The position numbers and the translations under genes were made by a program. Shown in pieces: positions 1-5,646 of a DNA stretch of 9,236 nucleotides (positions are counted from its first letter, which is position 1; every line of letters starts with the position of its first letter). Below the pieces are notes generated by a model, which saw only the letters and a program-made list of their open reading frames with translations, was not told the DNA's origin and ran no database searches. The stretch is from Lachnospiraceae bacterium. Its GTDB lineage: Bacteria; Bacillota; Clostridia; Lachnospirales; Lachnospiraceae. Location: NCBI GenBank assembly GCA_900755865.1, contig CAAEHZ010000108.1, forward strand, positions 1-9,236, written 5' to 3'.

Positions 1-31
1 CGTGTCACTGGTTCGATTCCGGTTCTGGGCA
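1..31 (+). tRNA. 3' end of a tRNA gene (isotype not determinable)
   Basis: Only the T arm and the 3' acceptor strand are present. The T stem ACTGG (7-11) pairs with CCGGT (19-23) around the loop TTCGATT (12-18). TCTGGGC (24-30) is the acceptor 3' strand and A31 the discriminator base; CCA is not encoded. The missing 5' acceptor strand should read about GCCCAGA. The anticodon lies outside the window. Bases 1-6 could be the end of a long variable arm (a leucine-type tRNA would fit, with discriminator A), but that is a guess. It is the upstream member of a tRNA array that continues off the left edge. Confidence 0.85.
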
Positions 32-53
32 TTTTGCGCAGGCAAACAGATAT

Positions 54-124
54 GCGGGTGTAGTTCAATGGTAGAACACCAGCCTTCCAAGCTGGATACG
101 TGGGTTCGATTCCCATCACCCGCT
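54..124 (+). tRNA. tRNA-Gly (anticodon TCC)
   Basis: A complete 71-nt cloverleaf is visible. The acceptor GCGGGTG (54-60) pairs with CACCCGC before discriminator T124. The D arm contains GTTC/GAAC, and the anticodon stem CCAGC/GCTGG encloses the loop CTTCCAA, giving anticodon TCC. The T arm has loop TTCGATT. Short length, small D loop and discriminator T fit bacterial tRNA-Gly. CCA is not encoded and must be added by nucleotidyltransferase. It is 22 nt downstream of the partial tRNA and 82 nt upstream of a second glycine tRNA with a different anticodon, so the three are probably co-transcribed. Confidence 0.97.
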
Positions 125-125
125 C

Positions 126-162
126 TTGTATGACCAAAGAGATTGCGCTGCGGTCATTACAA
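126..162 (+). other. Stem-loop in the spacer between two tRNA-Gly genes
   Basis: TTGTATGACC (126-135) pairs with GGTCA-T-TACAA (152-162), giving 10 base pairs with one bulged T (157) and a 16-nt loop. It starts two bases after the end of tRNA-Gly(TCC). It lacks a following T-run (ATTAATTT comes next), so it does not look like a terminator; a role as an RNA-processing landmark in the polycistronic tRNA precursor is inference. A second small hairpin, CAGGT-GTAA-ACCTG with a GNRA-type loop, lies at 185-198 just before the next tRNA. Confidence 0.5.
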
Positions 163-206
163 ATTAATTTCATACCTTCCTATGCAGGTGTAAACCTGTA
201 ACATAT

Positions 207-279
207 GCGATAGTGGCTCAGTTGGTAGAGCGCCACCTTGCCAAGGTGGAAATCGCGGGTTCGAGTCCCGTCTATCGCT
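207..279 (+). tRNA. tRNA-Gly (anticodon GCC)
   Basis: A 73-nt cloverleaf: acceptor GCGATAG (207-213) pairs with CTATCGC (272-278), with discriminator T279. The anticodon stem CCACC/GGTGG closes the loop TTGCCAA, giving anticodon GCC. The T arm is CGGG-TTCGAGT-CCCG-like. CCA is not encoded. Together with the TCC gene upstream it covers all glycine codons (GCC reads GGU/GGC; TCC reads GGA/GGG). The last base opens a run of eight T (279-286), which may end the tRNA transcript; this is the final tRNA of the array. Confidence 0.97.
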
Positions 280-396
280 TTTTTTTGTGCCATAATTTTA
301 GAATTATTTTGAAAATGTGCAGTTTATAGCATAGGATATATTTAACAAGCGAGCCAATGACCAGTGTACTCCTGACTGTTGGCAAAATGATAGTAC

Positions 397-440
397 AAAA
401 AGCAGCGCTTTATCTTGTTGGGATGAGGGCGTTGCTTTTT
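397..440. terminator. Bidirectional intrinsic terminator between the tRNA array and the gerA-family gene
   Basis: AAAAAGCAGCGC (397-408) pairs with GCGTTGCTTTTT (429-440): 12 pairs including one G-T wobble, around a 20-nt loop. The A-run on one side and T-run on the other give a U-tract after the GC core in both directions. It sits 16 nt downstream of the stop codon of the minus-strand germination gene and between that gene and the converging tRNA array, exactly where a shared terminator is expected. The remaining sequence at 287-396 is AT-rich non-coding DNA with one weak inverted repeat (ATAATT/AATTAT, 292-307). Confidence 0.8.
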
Positions 441-456
441 ACGTTGAGTAAGCATA

Positions 457-1914
457 TTATTGCACCTTTCCCCGGTGCCAGATTTTATCCGGCTGGGCTT
501 TGGGCGTAGGGCTGCGGAAGAGCAGACTGCCCAGAGCCTTTTTGTTAAAGGGAAAGAGTGGCCAGAAATAACTGAAGCCGCCGAAGGTAGGGGTTGTGGC
601 AATGGAAAGCAGGATGAGAAAAAGGGCAGTGCAAAAGCCCGGCAGTCTGAAAAAGCCGGTGGCGAGAAGAAGCAGAATCCGGTAAAGCCGCAGGGCATCG
701 CTGAATTCTGTGCCGGAAACGGACAGGGAGGCTAAAAGAGTGATAGCGCCGTAGAAAAGCACCTCCAGGCATGCCCAGTTTAAGCTGACGGCAACATCCC
801 CGATAAGAAGCCCGCCTACGATGGAAAGGGAGCTGGAAAATTTGCCGGAGCTTAAGGAGGAAGAATACTTGAATAAGTCCAGCAGAAATTCCGTTACCAG
901 CGTATAGAAAAAAAGCCGGGTAGGGGAAATTGCCTCCGAATGGATAAGCTTTAATGAGCCGGCAAGCTCCGGGAAGGAAAGGGTAAGCAGTAAAAATAAG
1001 GGCAGCAGAAGCAGGCTGACCGGAATACATAAAAACCGAACCAGCCGGAAATAGGTTCCCACAGAGGGACTTTTATAGTAATCCTCCGGGCTTTGGGTAA
1101 ACTGAAAAATAGTGCAGGGAAAAATTAAAATCATTGGAGAATTATCTACCAGCACCAGAATATGTCCTTCTGTCAGGTAACTGCATGCCACATCCGGGCG
1201 CTCTGTCATTTTGATGGAGGGCAGGGGATTCCAGAAGCGCTTGGGCAGAAGCAGCTCTTCCAGACTTTTAGCTCCCATGGTCAGGGAGGAAACCTGTAAC
1301 GCATCAATGCTTTTGGTAAGCTTTTTCAAAAGGGACTGGTTGACGCTGCCCTCCAGATAGGCGAGGACTACATCGGTTTTGCTTTCACTTCCCACAGAAT
1401 GGATAGAAAAGCAGAGGTCCCTGGAGCGGATTCTCCGCCGGATTAAATTAGCGTTAAAAAGCAGGGTTTCCACAAAACCGTCCCTGGCACCGGTTGTCAC
1501 TTTTTCCAAATCCGGCTCGGCAATGCTTCTGGCGGGATAAGTTCTGGCATCAATCAGGATAGCCTGGGCGAAGCCCTCCACAAATAACGCAGCAGGGCCG
1601 CTTAAAACATTGCGGAAAATGTCCTCCCAGGAGGAAGACAGGCTGACCTGGGCATATCCGATTCTGGATTGCAGGTAAAGGGAAATATCTGCAATCTGTC
1701 CGTTGGAGAAAAAGAGAGGATTTTGCAGGTCGGAAAAAATCTGCTGCAACAAATCCATTTTGCAGAAACCGTTTACACCGAGAAAAAAGGCAGGGGTTTC
1801 GCCCAGAAGGAGGTTTCTGGTGATAAGGTCAAAGCTTGTCCCCACGGGAAGGGAGGCTTTGATATGAGAAATATTTTCATTGAGGTTTGTGGAGAGAGGT
1901 GTGGAAAGTTCCAT
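457..1914 (-). CDS. GerA-family spore germination membrane protein (A-subunit / SpoVAF type)
   Basis: The 485-residue product belongs to the GerA/SpoVAF A-subunit family (spore inner membrane, nutrient receptor or germination ion channel). A soluble N-terminal region (about 1-285) carries family signatures: RSIAEPDLEKVTTGARDGF followed by ETL and NLIRRRI (129-162), NPLPSIKMTERPDVA (229-243), and TQSPEDYY (273-280). Hydrophobic segments follow at about 290-312, 333-350, 361-380, 381-400 and 409-440, then the family ending WPLFPFNKKALGSLLFRSP (451-469). Length matches the family (about 470-530). I start at 1914 because AGAAAGGA lies 7 nt upstream; the open frame runs to 2058 without a better site. 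The early SFDL...GVNG stretch recalls SpoVAF more than classical GerAA, but that is judgement. No B or C subunit gene is adjacent, so it looks like an orphan A subunit. It follows a ytaF-like gene on the same strand after a 118-bp gap. Confidence 0.9.
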   Translation of the reverse strand: MELSTPLSTNLNENISHIKASLPVGTSFDLITRNLLLGETPAFFLGVNGFCKMDLLQQIFSDLQNPLFFSNGQIADISLYLQSRIGYAQVSLSSSWEDIFRNVLSGPAALFVEGFAQAILIDARTYPARSIAEPDLEKVTTGARDGFVETLLFNANLIRRRIRSRDLCFSIHSVGSESKTDVVLAYLEGSVNQSLLKKLTKSIDALQVSSLTMGAKSLEELLLPKRFWNPLPSIKMTERPDVACSYLTEGHILVLVDNSPMILIFPCTIFQFTQSPEDYYKSPSVGTYFRLVRFLCIPVSLLLLPLFLLLTLSFPELAGSLKLIHSEAISPTRLFFYTLVTEFLLDLFKYSSSLSSGKFSSSLSIVGGLLIGDVAVSLNWACLEVLFYGAITLLASLSVSGTEFSDALRLYRILLLLATGFFRLPGFCTALFLILLSIATTPTFGGFSYFWPLFPFNKKALGSLLFRSPTPKAQPDKIWHRGKVQ

Positions 1915-1980
1915 GGAAAATATCCTTTCTTGTGGAAATCTGTGACAATAGGATACCCATCTATCCGGGAAAGTATGTAG

Positions 1981-2009
1981 GCGAAAAGGGGTTTCCTTTT
2001 CGCATTTTT
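1981..2009 (+). terminator. Terminator-like hairpin, plus orientation, between ytaF-like and gerA-family genes
   Basis: GCGAAAAGG (1981-1989) pairs perfectly with CCTTTTCGC (1995-2003) around a 5-nt loop and is followed by ATTTTT. The T-run follows the stem only on the plus strand, while both flanking genes are on minus; read on minus, CTACATAC follows and there is no U-tract. It may stop antisense transcription, or act on minus as an mRNA stem separating the two genes. Shape is certain; function is not. Confidence 0.45.
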
Positions 2010-2032
2010 GCATAAAGAAAGGACGGCAGATA

Positions 2033-2578
2033 TCAGGAAAAGAGCTGAACAAGTCCAAGCCCGATTAAGAGAAGCCCGGAAAGAGGCTCGGTCAGGGAGC
2101 CAAGAAACAGAAATACATGACTTTTACCGAGGCAGCTTCCTGTAAACAGAAAGAGAAAGGAGAAGAGAAAGGTGGAAACCGCGGCATAGGGCAGGGAAAG
2201 CCCTCCAAGGCTTGCCGCAAGTCCCATACCGATATTGTTGGCAGACAGGGCAACACTCAGAGCAAAAAGACTTTGGAAGGACGGGGTATCGGCGGAAGCT
2301 TTTTTAGAAAAAAGCTTCTTCAGCCATTTAACAATATAATAAAATCCCAGTAAAATCAGAGCAAGGCTTCCGAGGTAGACGGCAATCCAGGCTGGCAGGA
2401 TGGGAGAGAGGAATTTTCCCAGCCCCACGGAAAGGCAGGTGCCAAGCAGAGCAATCAGGCTGATGAACAGATTTTGGCTGCATTTCAGCCGGACATGGCG
2501 AAGTCCAAGGGAAATGCCAATCAGAAAGGCATCCAGACTGGAGGATACACCAAAAAGCAGGGAAGAAATCCATTGCAT
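2033..2578 (-). CDS. ytaF: YtaF/MntP-like sporulation membrane protein
   Basis: A 181-residue, highly hydrophobic protein with about six membrane segments (roughly 1-26, 36-56, 64-84, 102-122, 131-150, 156-180) and a short basic loop (83-95). The two-fold repeat of the MntP/YtaF family is visible: SSSLDAFLIGISLG (11-24) in the first half and ALSANNIGMGLAAS (110-123) in the second. YtaF is a sporulation-associated member of this family; MntP members export manganese. B. subtilis YtaF is somewhat longer (about 210), so this is a compact version. The start at 2578 is chosen for TAGGAG 8 nt upstream; an ATG eight codons earlier has no such site. In the second repeat Asn-Asn stands where MntP-type proteins usually have Asp. 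The downstream germination-family gene on the same strand supports a spore role. The substrate is unknown. Confidence 0.75.
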   Translation of the reverse strand: MQWISSLLFGVSSSLDAFLIGISLGLRHVRLKCSQNLFISLIALLGTCLSVGLGKFLSPILPAWIAVYLGSLALILLGFYYIVKWLKKLFSKKASADTPSFQSLFALSVALSANNIGMGLAASLGGLSLPYAAVSTFLFSFLFLFTGSCLGKSHVFLFLGSLTEPLSGLLLIGLGLVQLFS

Positions 2579-2647
2579 AAGAATAGCTCCTAAAGCATAC
2601 AATATTCATTTTAATATATTCCGCCAAGGCAGGAAAAGTGTAACAGT

Positions 2648-2666
2648 CTGCGGAAAATTCCGACAG
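2648..2666. repeat. Inverted repeat in the ytaF / deacetylase divergent region
   Basis: CTG-CGGAA (2648-2655), AA, then TTCCG-A-CAG (2658-2666) form an inverted repeat with one unpaired A. ACAGTC also occurs as a direct repeat at 2643-2648 and 2663-2668, 20 bp apart. It lies 4 bp upstream of the proposed -35 of the deacetylase promoter, so it is a candidate operator. No known regulator motif was recognised. Confidence 0.35.
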
Positions 2667-2670
2667 TCCA

Positions 2671-2699
2671 TTGCATATCTGAAAAAAGGGTGCTATTTT
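2671..2699 (+). promoter_or_regulatory. Candidate sigma-A promoter for the deacetylase-ywlG pair
   Basis: TTGCAT (2671-2676), a 17-bp spacer, and TATTTT (2694-2699) preceded by TGC (an extended -10). The hexamers are mediocre, but spacing and the TG motif fit. Transcription would start near 2706, about 27 nt before the ATG at 2733. No convincing sporulation-type promoter was found for ytaF on the opposite strand. Confidence 0.4.
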
Positions 2700-2732
2700 A
2701 AAGGTAAAAGCAGGAAAGGAAGGAATGGGGTT

Positions 2733-3542
2733 ATGAGATTTGTGTATCCGAATGGACTGAGGAAGGCACTGACCTTCAGTTATGATGACGGACAGAGCTT
2801 TGACAGGAGGCTGGCAGAATTACTGCGGAGCCATGGGATGAAGGGAACTTTTCACTTAAATTCTGAAAGGGTGGGAGCAGATTGGGGAAATGAGAAATTC
2901 ATTACCGCAGAAGAACTGAAAGAAGTTTATGCCGGTCATGAAATCGCCTGCCATGGCGTACAGCACAGAAATCCGACTACGATTACCAGACAGCAGATGG
3001 TGCTGGAAATCCAGGAGGACAGAAAGGCACTGGAAAAGCTGACAGGGCATCTGGTGCAGGGAATGTCCTACGCATTTGGCAATTACAATGAGGAAATTAT
3101 TGAGATTGCGAAATCCCTGGGAATCAAATATTCGAGAACGGTAAAGGATACGAAGGGATTTTTCCCGCCCGCCGATTTTATGCAGTGGCATCCTACCTGT
3201 CATCATGACAATCATTTGCTGGAGCTTGGGGACAGATTTTTAGATGTACCGGGATACTACGAGCTGCCGGTTATGTATGTCTGGGGACACAGCTTTGAAT
3301 TTGGACGTTCCGGGGACTGGAGTGTTATTGAAGCCTTTGTGGAGAAAATGGCAGGGAAAGAGGATATCTGGTACGCTACCAATATGGAGATTTATACATA
3401 CATTCAGGCAGTGCGGTCACAGGAATTTTCTGCGGATGGACTGACGATGTATAACCCTGCGGCAACAGAGGTGTGGGTAAGCACAAGAGAGGGATTCTTA
3501 TCCGTAAAGCCGGGTGAAACAAAATATATCGGAGAGCATTAA
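2733..3542 (+). CDS. Polysaccharide deacetylase-like (NodB-homology / CE4-type) protein
   Basis: The 269-residue product shows the carbohydrate esterase 4 fold. Motif 1 is TFSYDDG (14-20, with the catalytic-base and metal Asp pair D18-D19); a strand GMKGTFHLNSER follows (35-46); motif 2 is ACHGVQH (72-78), giving metal ligands H74 and H78. The third motif, usually R-x-P-Y-G, reads MSYAFGNYN here, so the normal arginine is absent. A later VWGHSFE and the C-terminal IWYATNMEIYTYIQA are seen. There is no signal peptide or membrane anchor, so it is probably cytoplasmic and acts on a small glycan or sugar derivative rather than cell-wall polymer. The start at 2733 follows AAGGAAGGAA; the open frame continues upstream to 2400 but overlaps ytaF and lacks a site. 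Substrate is unknown. It is followed by ywlG on the same strand. Confidence 0.85.
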   Translation: MRFVYPNGLRKALTFSYDDGQSFDRRLAELLRSHGMKGTFHLNSERVGADWGNEKFITAEELKEVYAGHEIACHGVQHRNPTTITRQQMVLEIQEDRKALEKLTGHLVQGMSYAFGNYNEEIIEIAKSLGIKYSRTVKDTKGFFPPADFMQWHPTCHHDNHLLELGDRFLDVPGYYELPVMYVWGHSFEFGRSGDWSVIEAFVEKMAGKEDIWYATNMEIYTYIQAVRSQEFSADGLTMYNPAATEVWVSTREGFLSVKPGETKYIGEH

Positions 3543-3579
3543 CGGAGAAAGCGTAAAAACAGAGAAAGTGTGGGCGGAT

Positions 3580-4140
3580 ATGACAGAGGAAATGACAATT
3601 ATCGGAGAAGAGGCGTACCGGGCAGCCAAGGAGCTGCTGGCGGAAGCGAATCTGAAGGAAGGGCAGCTTTTTGTGGTGGGATGTTCTACCAGTGAGGTGA
3701 GCGGTGCAAGAATCGGAACCTTTTCCAGTCCGGAACTGGCGGAGGTGGTTTTTGGGGGCATCTATCAGGCAACCCAGGAGGCAGGTGTCTATCTGGCTGC
3801 CCAGTGCTGCGAGCATTTAAACCGCGCGATTATTCTGGAAAGGGAAGCGGCGGAAAAGTATGGATACGAGGTGGTAAATGTGGTACCCCAGCCAAAGGCT
3901 GGGGGGTCTTTTGCAACGGCGGCATGGAAGGCCTTTGAAAATCCGGCAGCAGTAGAGCATATCAAAGCCCATGCGGGAATGGATATCGGGGATACGTTAA
4001 TCGGGATGCACTTAAAGGATGTGGCGGTTCCTGTGAGAATCCGTACTACTCAGATTGGGGATGCCCATGTGGTCTGCGCAAGGACAAGACCGAAATTTAT
4101 CGGCGGTTCCAGAGCAGTCTACGAGGAAGCGTATCTGTAA
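3580..4140 (+). CDS. ywlG: YwlG / UPF0340 (DUF436, TIGR01440) family protein
   Basis: A conserved Firmicute protein of unknown biochemical role. With the start at 3580 it has 186 residues, close to the family size. Family hallmarks are FVVGCSTSEVSGARIGTFSS (31-50), AQCCEHLNRA (74-83, replacing the usual Q-x-C-E-H-L-N-R-A), VVPQPKAGGSFATAA (101-115), GMDIGDTLIGMHLK (133-146) and RPKFIGGSRAVY (170-181). The conserved Cys, Glu and His residues look like an active or metal site, but this is inference. The start is uncertain: an in-frame GTG at 3514 would overlap the deacetylase by 29 bp and give 208 residues, and ATG at 3592 is also possible; none has a strong ribosome binding site. It is probably co-transcribed with the deacetylase. 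Its stop lies only 14 bp from the stop of murG, which runs the other way. Confidence 0.88.
   Translation: MTEEMTIIGEEAYRAAKELLAEANLKEGQLFVVGCSTSEVSGARIGTFSSPELAEVVFGGIYQATQEAGVYLAAQCCEHLNRAIILEREAAEKYGYEVVNVVPQPKAGGSFATAAWKAFENPAAVEHIKAHAGMDIGDTLIGMHLKDVAVPVRIRTTQIGDAHVVCARTRPKFIGGSRAVYEEAYL
3886..3904 (+). other. Strong GC-rich hairpin inside ywlG
   Basis: CCCCAGCC (3886-3893), AAA, GGCTGGGG (3897-3904) form a perfect 8-bp stem with a 3-base loop, followed by GGTCTTTTG. It encodes the PQPKAGG part of a conserved family motif, so it may simply reflect codon choice, but it resembles an intrinsic terminator or pause site lying mid-gene. Confidence 0.5.
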
Positions 4141-4154
4141 CTACAAAGGTTCTG

Positions 4155-5231
4155 CTATTGCTTCTGGTTTGTCTGGACTTCCTCAATCAGCTTTAAAATC
4201 GTCTGAATGGAATCCATCTGACCGCTTTTGCTCATGGCATCATGATAGGACTGTCTTGTAAAATACAGCTCCTGCACTCTGGCTGCCAGCAAATCTGTTG
4301 TCAAATCTTCCTCCTGAATCACCATGGAAAAGCCCTGGGCTTCAAAGGAAGCTGCGTTCAGGAGCTGGTCCCCCCGGCTGCTTTCCGCAGGAAGGGGAAT
4401 CAGGATATTGGGCTTCTTAAGTGCCAGCAGTTCGCAGATGGCATTGGCGCCGGCACGGGAAATGACAATATCTGCCATGGCAAAGAGGTCCTTTAATTCT
4501 GTCTTGATATATTCAAATTGTTTATACCCTGGTGTGTTTAACAGGAGATTATCTATTTTGCCCTTGCCGCAGAGATGCACAATCTGGAAATCCTTTAACA
4601 GGACAGGCAGGGCATCCCGGACTGCCTTGTTGACATTAGCTGCACCGAGGCTTCCACCGATTACCATGATAACCGGTTTGTTTGCGGTAAAGCCGCATAA
4701 ATCCAGACCCGCCAGCTTGTTTCCCTGAGATAGCTCCGCCCGGATTGGAGAGCCTGTCAGAACAGATTTTTCAGGAGGAAGCAGCTTTAAGGTTTCCGGA
4801 AAATTACAGCAGACCTTTCTGGCAACAGGAATACAAAGCTTGTTGGCAAGCCCCGGTGTCATGTCGGATTCGTGGATAATGCAGGGAATCCCCAAAGAAG
4901 CGGCCGCCCGTACAACAGGGACGCTGACAAAGCCGCCCTTGGAAAAAACCACATCCGGCATATGGGTTTTCAAAAATTTTCTGGCTTCGCAGAAGCCCTT
5001 GATAACCCGGAATGGGTCTGTAAAGTTCTTCACATCAAAATACCGCCTGAATTTTCCGGTGGAAATCCCCACGTAGGGAATGTCGAAATCCCCAATCAGA
5101 CGCTTTTCAATACCATCGTAGGAGCCGATGTAAGTCACCTCATACCCGGCATTCTGCAGTGCGGGAAGAAGGGCAAGGTTAGGAGTAACATGTCCTGCGG
5201 TTCCGCCCCCGGTTAAAACAATTTTTTTCAT
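4155..5231 (-). CDS. murG: MurG, lipid II-forming N-acetylglucosaminyltransferase
   Basis: MurG transfers GlcNAc from UDP-GlcNAc to undecaprenyl-PP-MurNAc-pentapeptide (lipid I) to make lipid II on the inner face of the membrane. The 358 residues match the usual length. The N-terminal lipid-acceptor domain opens with the glycine-rich loop IVLTGGGTAGHVTPN (4-18) and contains FSKGGFVSVPV and HESDMTPGLANKL. The C-terminal sugar-nucleotide domain has GGSLGAANVNKAV (192-204) and the donor-binding SRAGANAICELLALKKP (258-274), then a glutamine-rich end. The start at 5231 is chosen for AGGA five bases upstream; two earlier in-frame ATGs lack such spacing. It lies outside any division/cell-wall cluster, 60 bp downstream of a TSCPD gene with no clear promoter of its own. 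A hairpin (GCGCACA 5248-5254 with TGT-CT-GCGC 5277-5285) lies in that gap. Confidence 0.96.
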   Translation of the reverse strand: MKKIVLTGGGTAGHVTPNLALLPALQNAGYEVTYIGSYDGIEKRLIGDFDIPYVGISTGKFRRYFDVKNFTDPFRVIKGFCEARKFLKTHMPDVVFSKGGFVSVPVVRAAASLGIPCIIHESDMTPGLANKLCIPVARKVCCNFPETLKLLPPEKSVLTGSPIRAELSQGNKLAGLDLCGFTANKPVIMVIGGSLGAANVNKAVRDALPVLLKDFQIVHLCGKGKIDNLLLNTPGYKQFEYIKTELKDLFAMADIVISRAGANAICELLALKKPNILIPLPAESSRGDQLLNAASFEAQGFSMVIQEEDLTTDLLAARVQELYFTRQSYHDAMSKSGQMDSIQTILKLIEEVQTNQKQ

Positions 5232-5291
5232 ATTTTTCCTCATTTCCGCGCACATCTTTATACATAACGAGTTTTGTGTCTGCGCAACAGC

Positions 5292-5540
5292 TTATTTTTC
5301 ATTCTGAACAATGGATTCCAGTGCTCTTGCCAGCTGGTCGGGGCAGGAAGTAGGCTTGAAACCGCATTTGATGCCCTTACATCTGGCAATTACATCCTCC
5401 GGCTTCATTCCCTTTACGAGAGCGCCGATACCCTTGAGGTTTCCGTTACAGCCTCCGGTAAAGTTTACAGAATCAATCACACCGTCCTTCAGTTCAATTT
5501 CAATTTCCTGTGAACAGGTTCCCTGTGTTTTGTACTTCAT
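5292..5540 (-). CDS. TSCPD-domain small protein (TIGR03905 type)
   Basis: An 82-residue protein consisting of a single TSCPD domain, named for TSCPD at residues 64-68. Similar domains occur at the C-terminus of some vitamin B12-dependent ribonucleotide reductases; free-standing versions have no assigned function. Five cysteines are seen (C9, C31, C54, C59, C66), with FTGGCNGN (27-34) and CKGIKCGFKPTSCPD (54-68) as the core; metal or redox binding is plausible but inferred. The start is well supported by AAGGAGAG upstream of ATG at 5540, and an extended -10 promoter lies about 60 bp further up. It is probably the first gene of a two-gene unit with murG. No ribonucleotide reductase gene is in the window. 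Confidence 0.88.
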   Translation of the reverse strand: MKYKTQGTCSQEIEIELKDGVIDSVNFTGGCNGNLKGIGALVKGMKPEDVIARCKGIKCGFKPTSCPDQLARALESIVQNEK

Positions 5541-5602
5541 GGAAAAACTCTCCTTTCATCAACATCCGATAAGTTGCTGATACAATCTTTCGGATACCTT
5601 TC

Positions 5603-5631
5603 AGTATAACAAATTTATGTCTATTCTGCAA
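5603..5631 (-). promoter_or_regulatory. Candidate sigma-A promoter for the TSCPD-murG unit
   Basis: Read on minus: TTGCAG (-35, 5631-5626), 17-bp spacer, TATACT (-10, 5608-5603) preceded by TGT, an extended -10. The start would be near 5597, giving a leader of about 56 nt. The transcript's very 5' end can pair ATCCGA (5595-5590) with TCGGAT (5569-5564), a 6-bp stem that might protect the mRNA end. No clear terminator for the upstream yesL gene was found in this 106-bp gap. Confidence 0.6.
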
Positions 5632-5646
5632 TGAAGATTCCGCAGA

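Noticed and set aside
342..1030. Open frames on both strands within and beyond the 3' half of the germination gene (for example 460-735 plus and 545-1030 minus)
   Set aside because: They overlap a well-supported GerA-family gene, have no ribosome binding site, and their products match no family; the minus ones are shifted-frame shadows.
1669..1980. 103-codon plus-strand frame ending next to the 1981-2009 hairpin
   Set aside because: It is antisense to the germination gene, starts with TTG without a ribosome binding site, and its product is unlike any family I know. The adjacency to the hairpin was noted but is probably chance.
1960..1990. CATACTTT on the minus strand, resembling a sporulation sigma-E or sigma-G -10 element before the gerA-family gene
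   Set aside because: No matching -35 element was found at usable spacing, since the expected position falls in the hairpin sequence.
2579..2620. GAATA ... TATGCTT on the minus strand as a sigma-G-like promoter for ytaF
   Set aside because: The -10 match is poor and the transcript would begin within the ribosome binding site, so the gene could not be translated from it.
2400..2732. N-terminal extension of the deacetylase frame back to 2400
   Set aside because: It overlaps the ytaF-like gene on the other strand, crosses the intergenic region and has no family similarity; the ATG at 2733 fits both the ribosome binding site and the protein family start.
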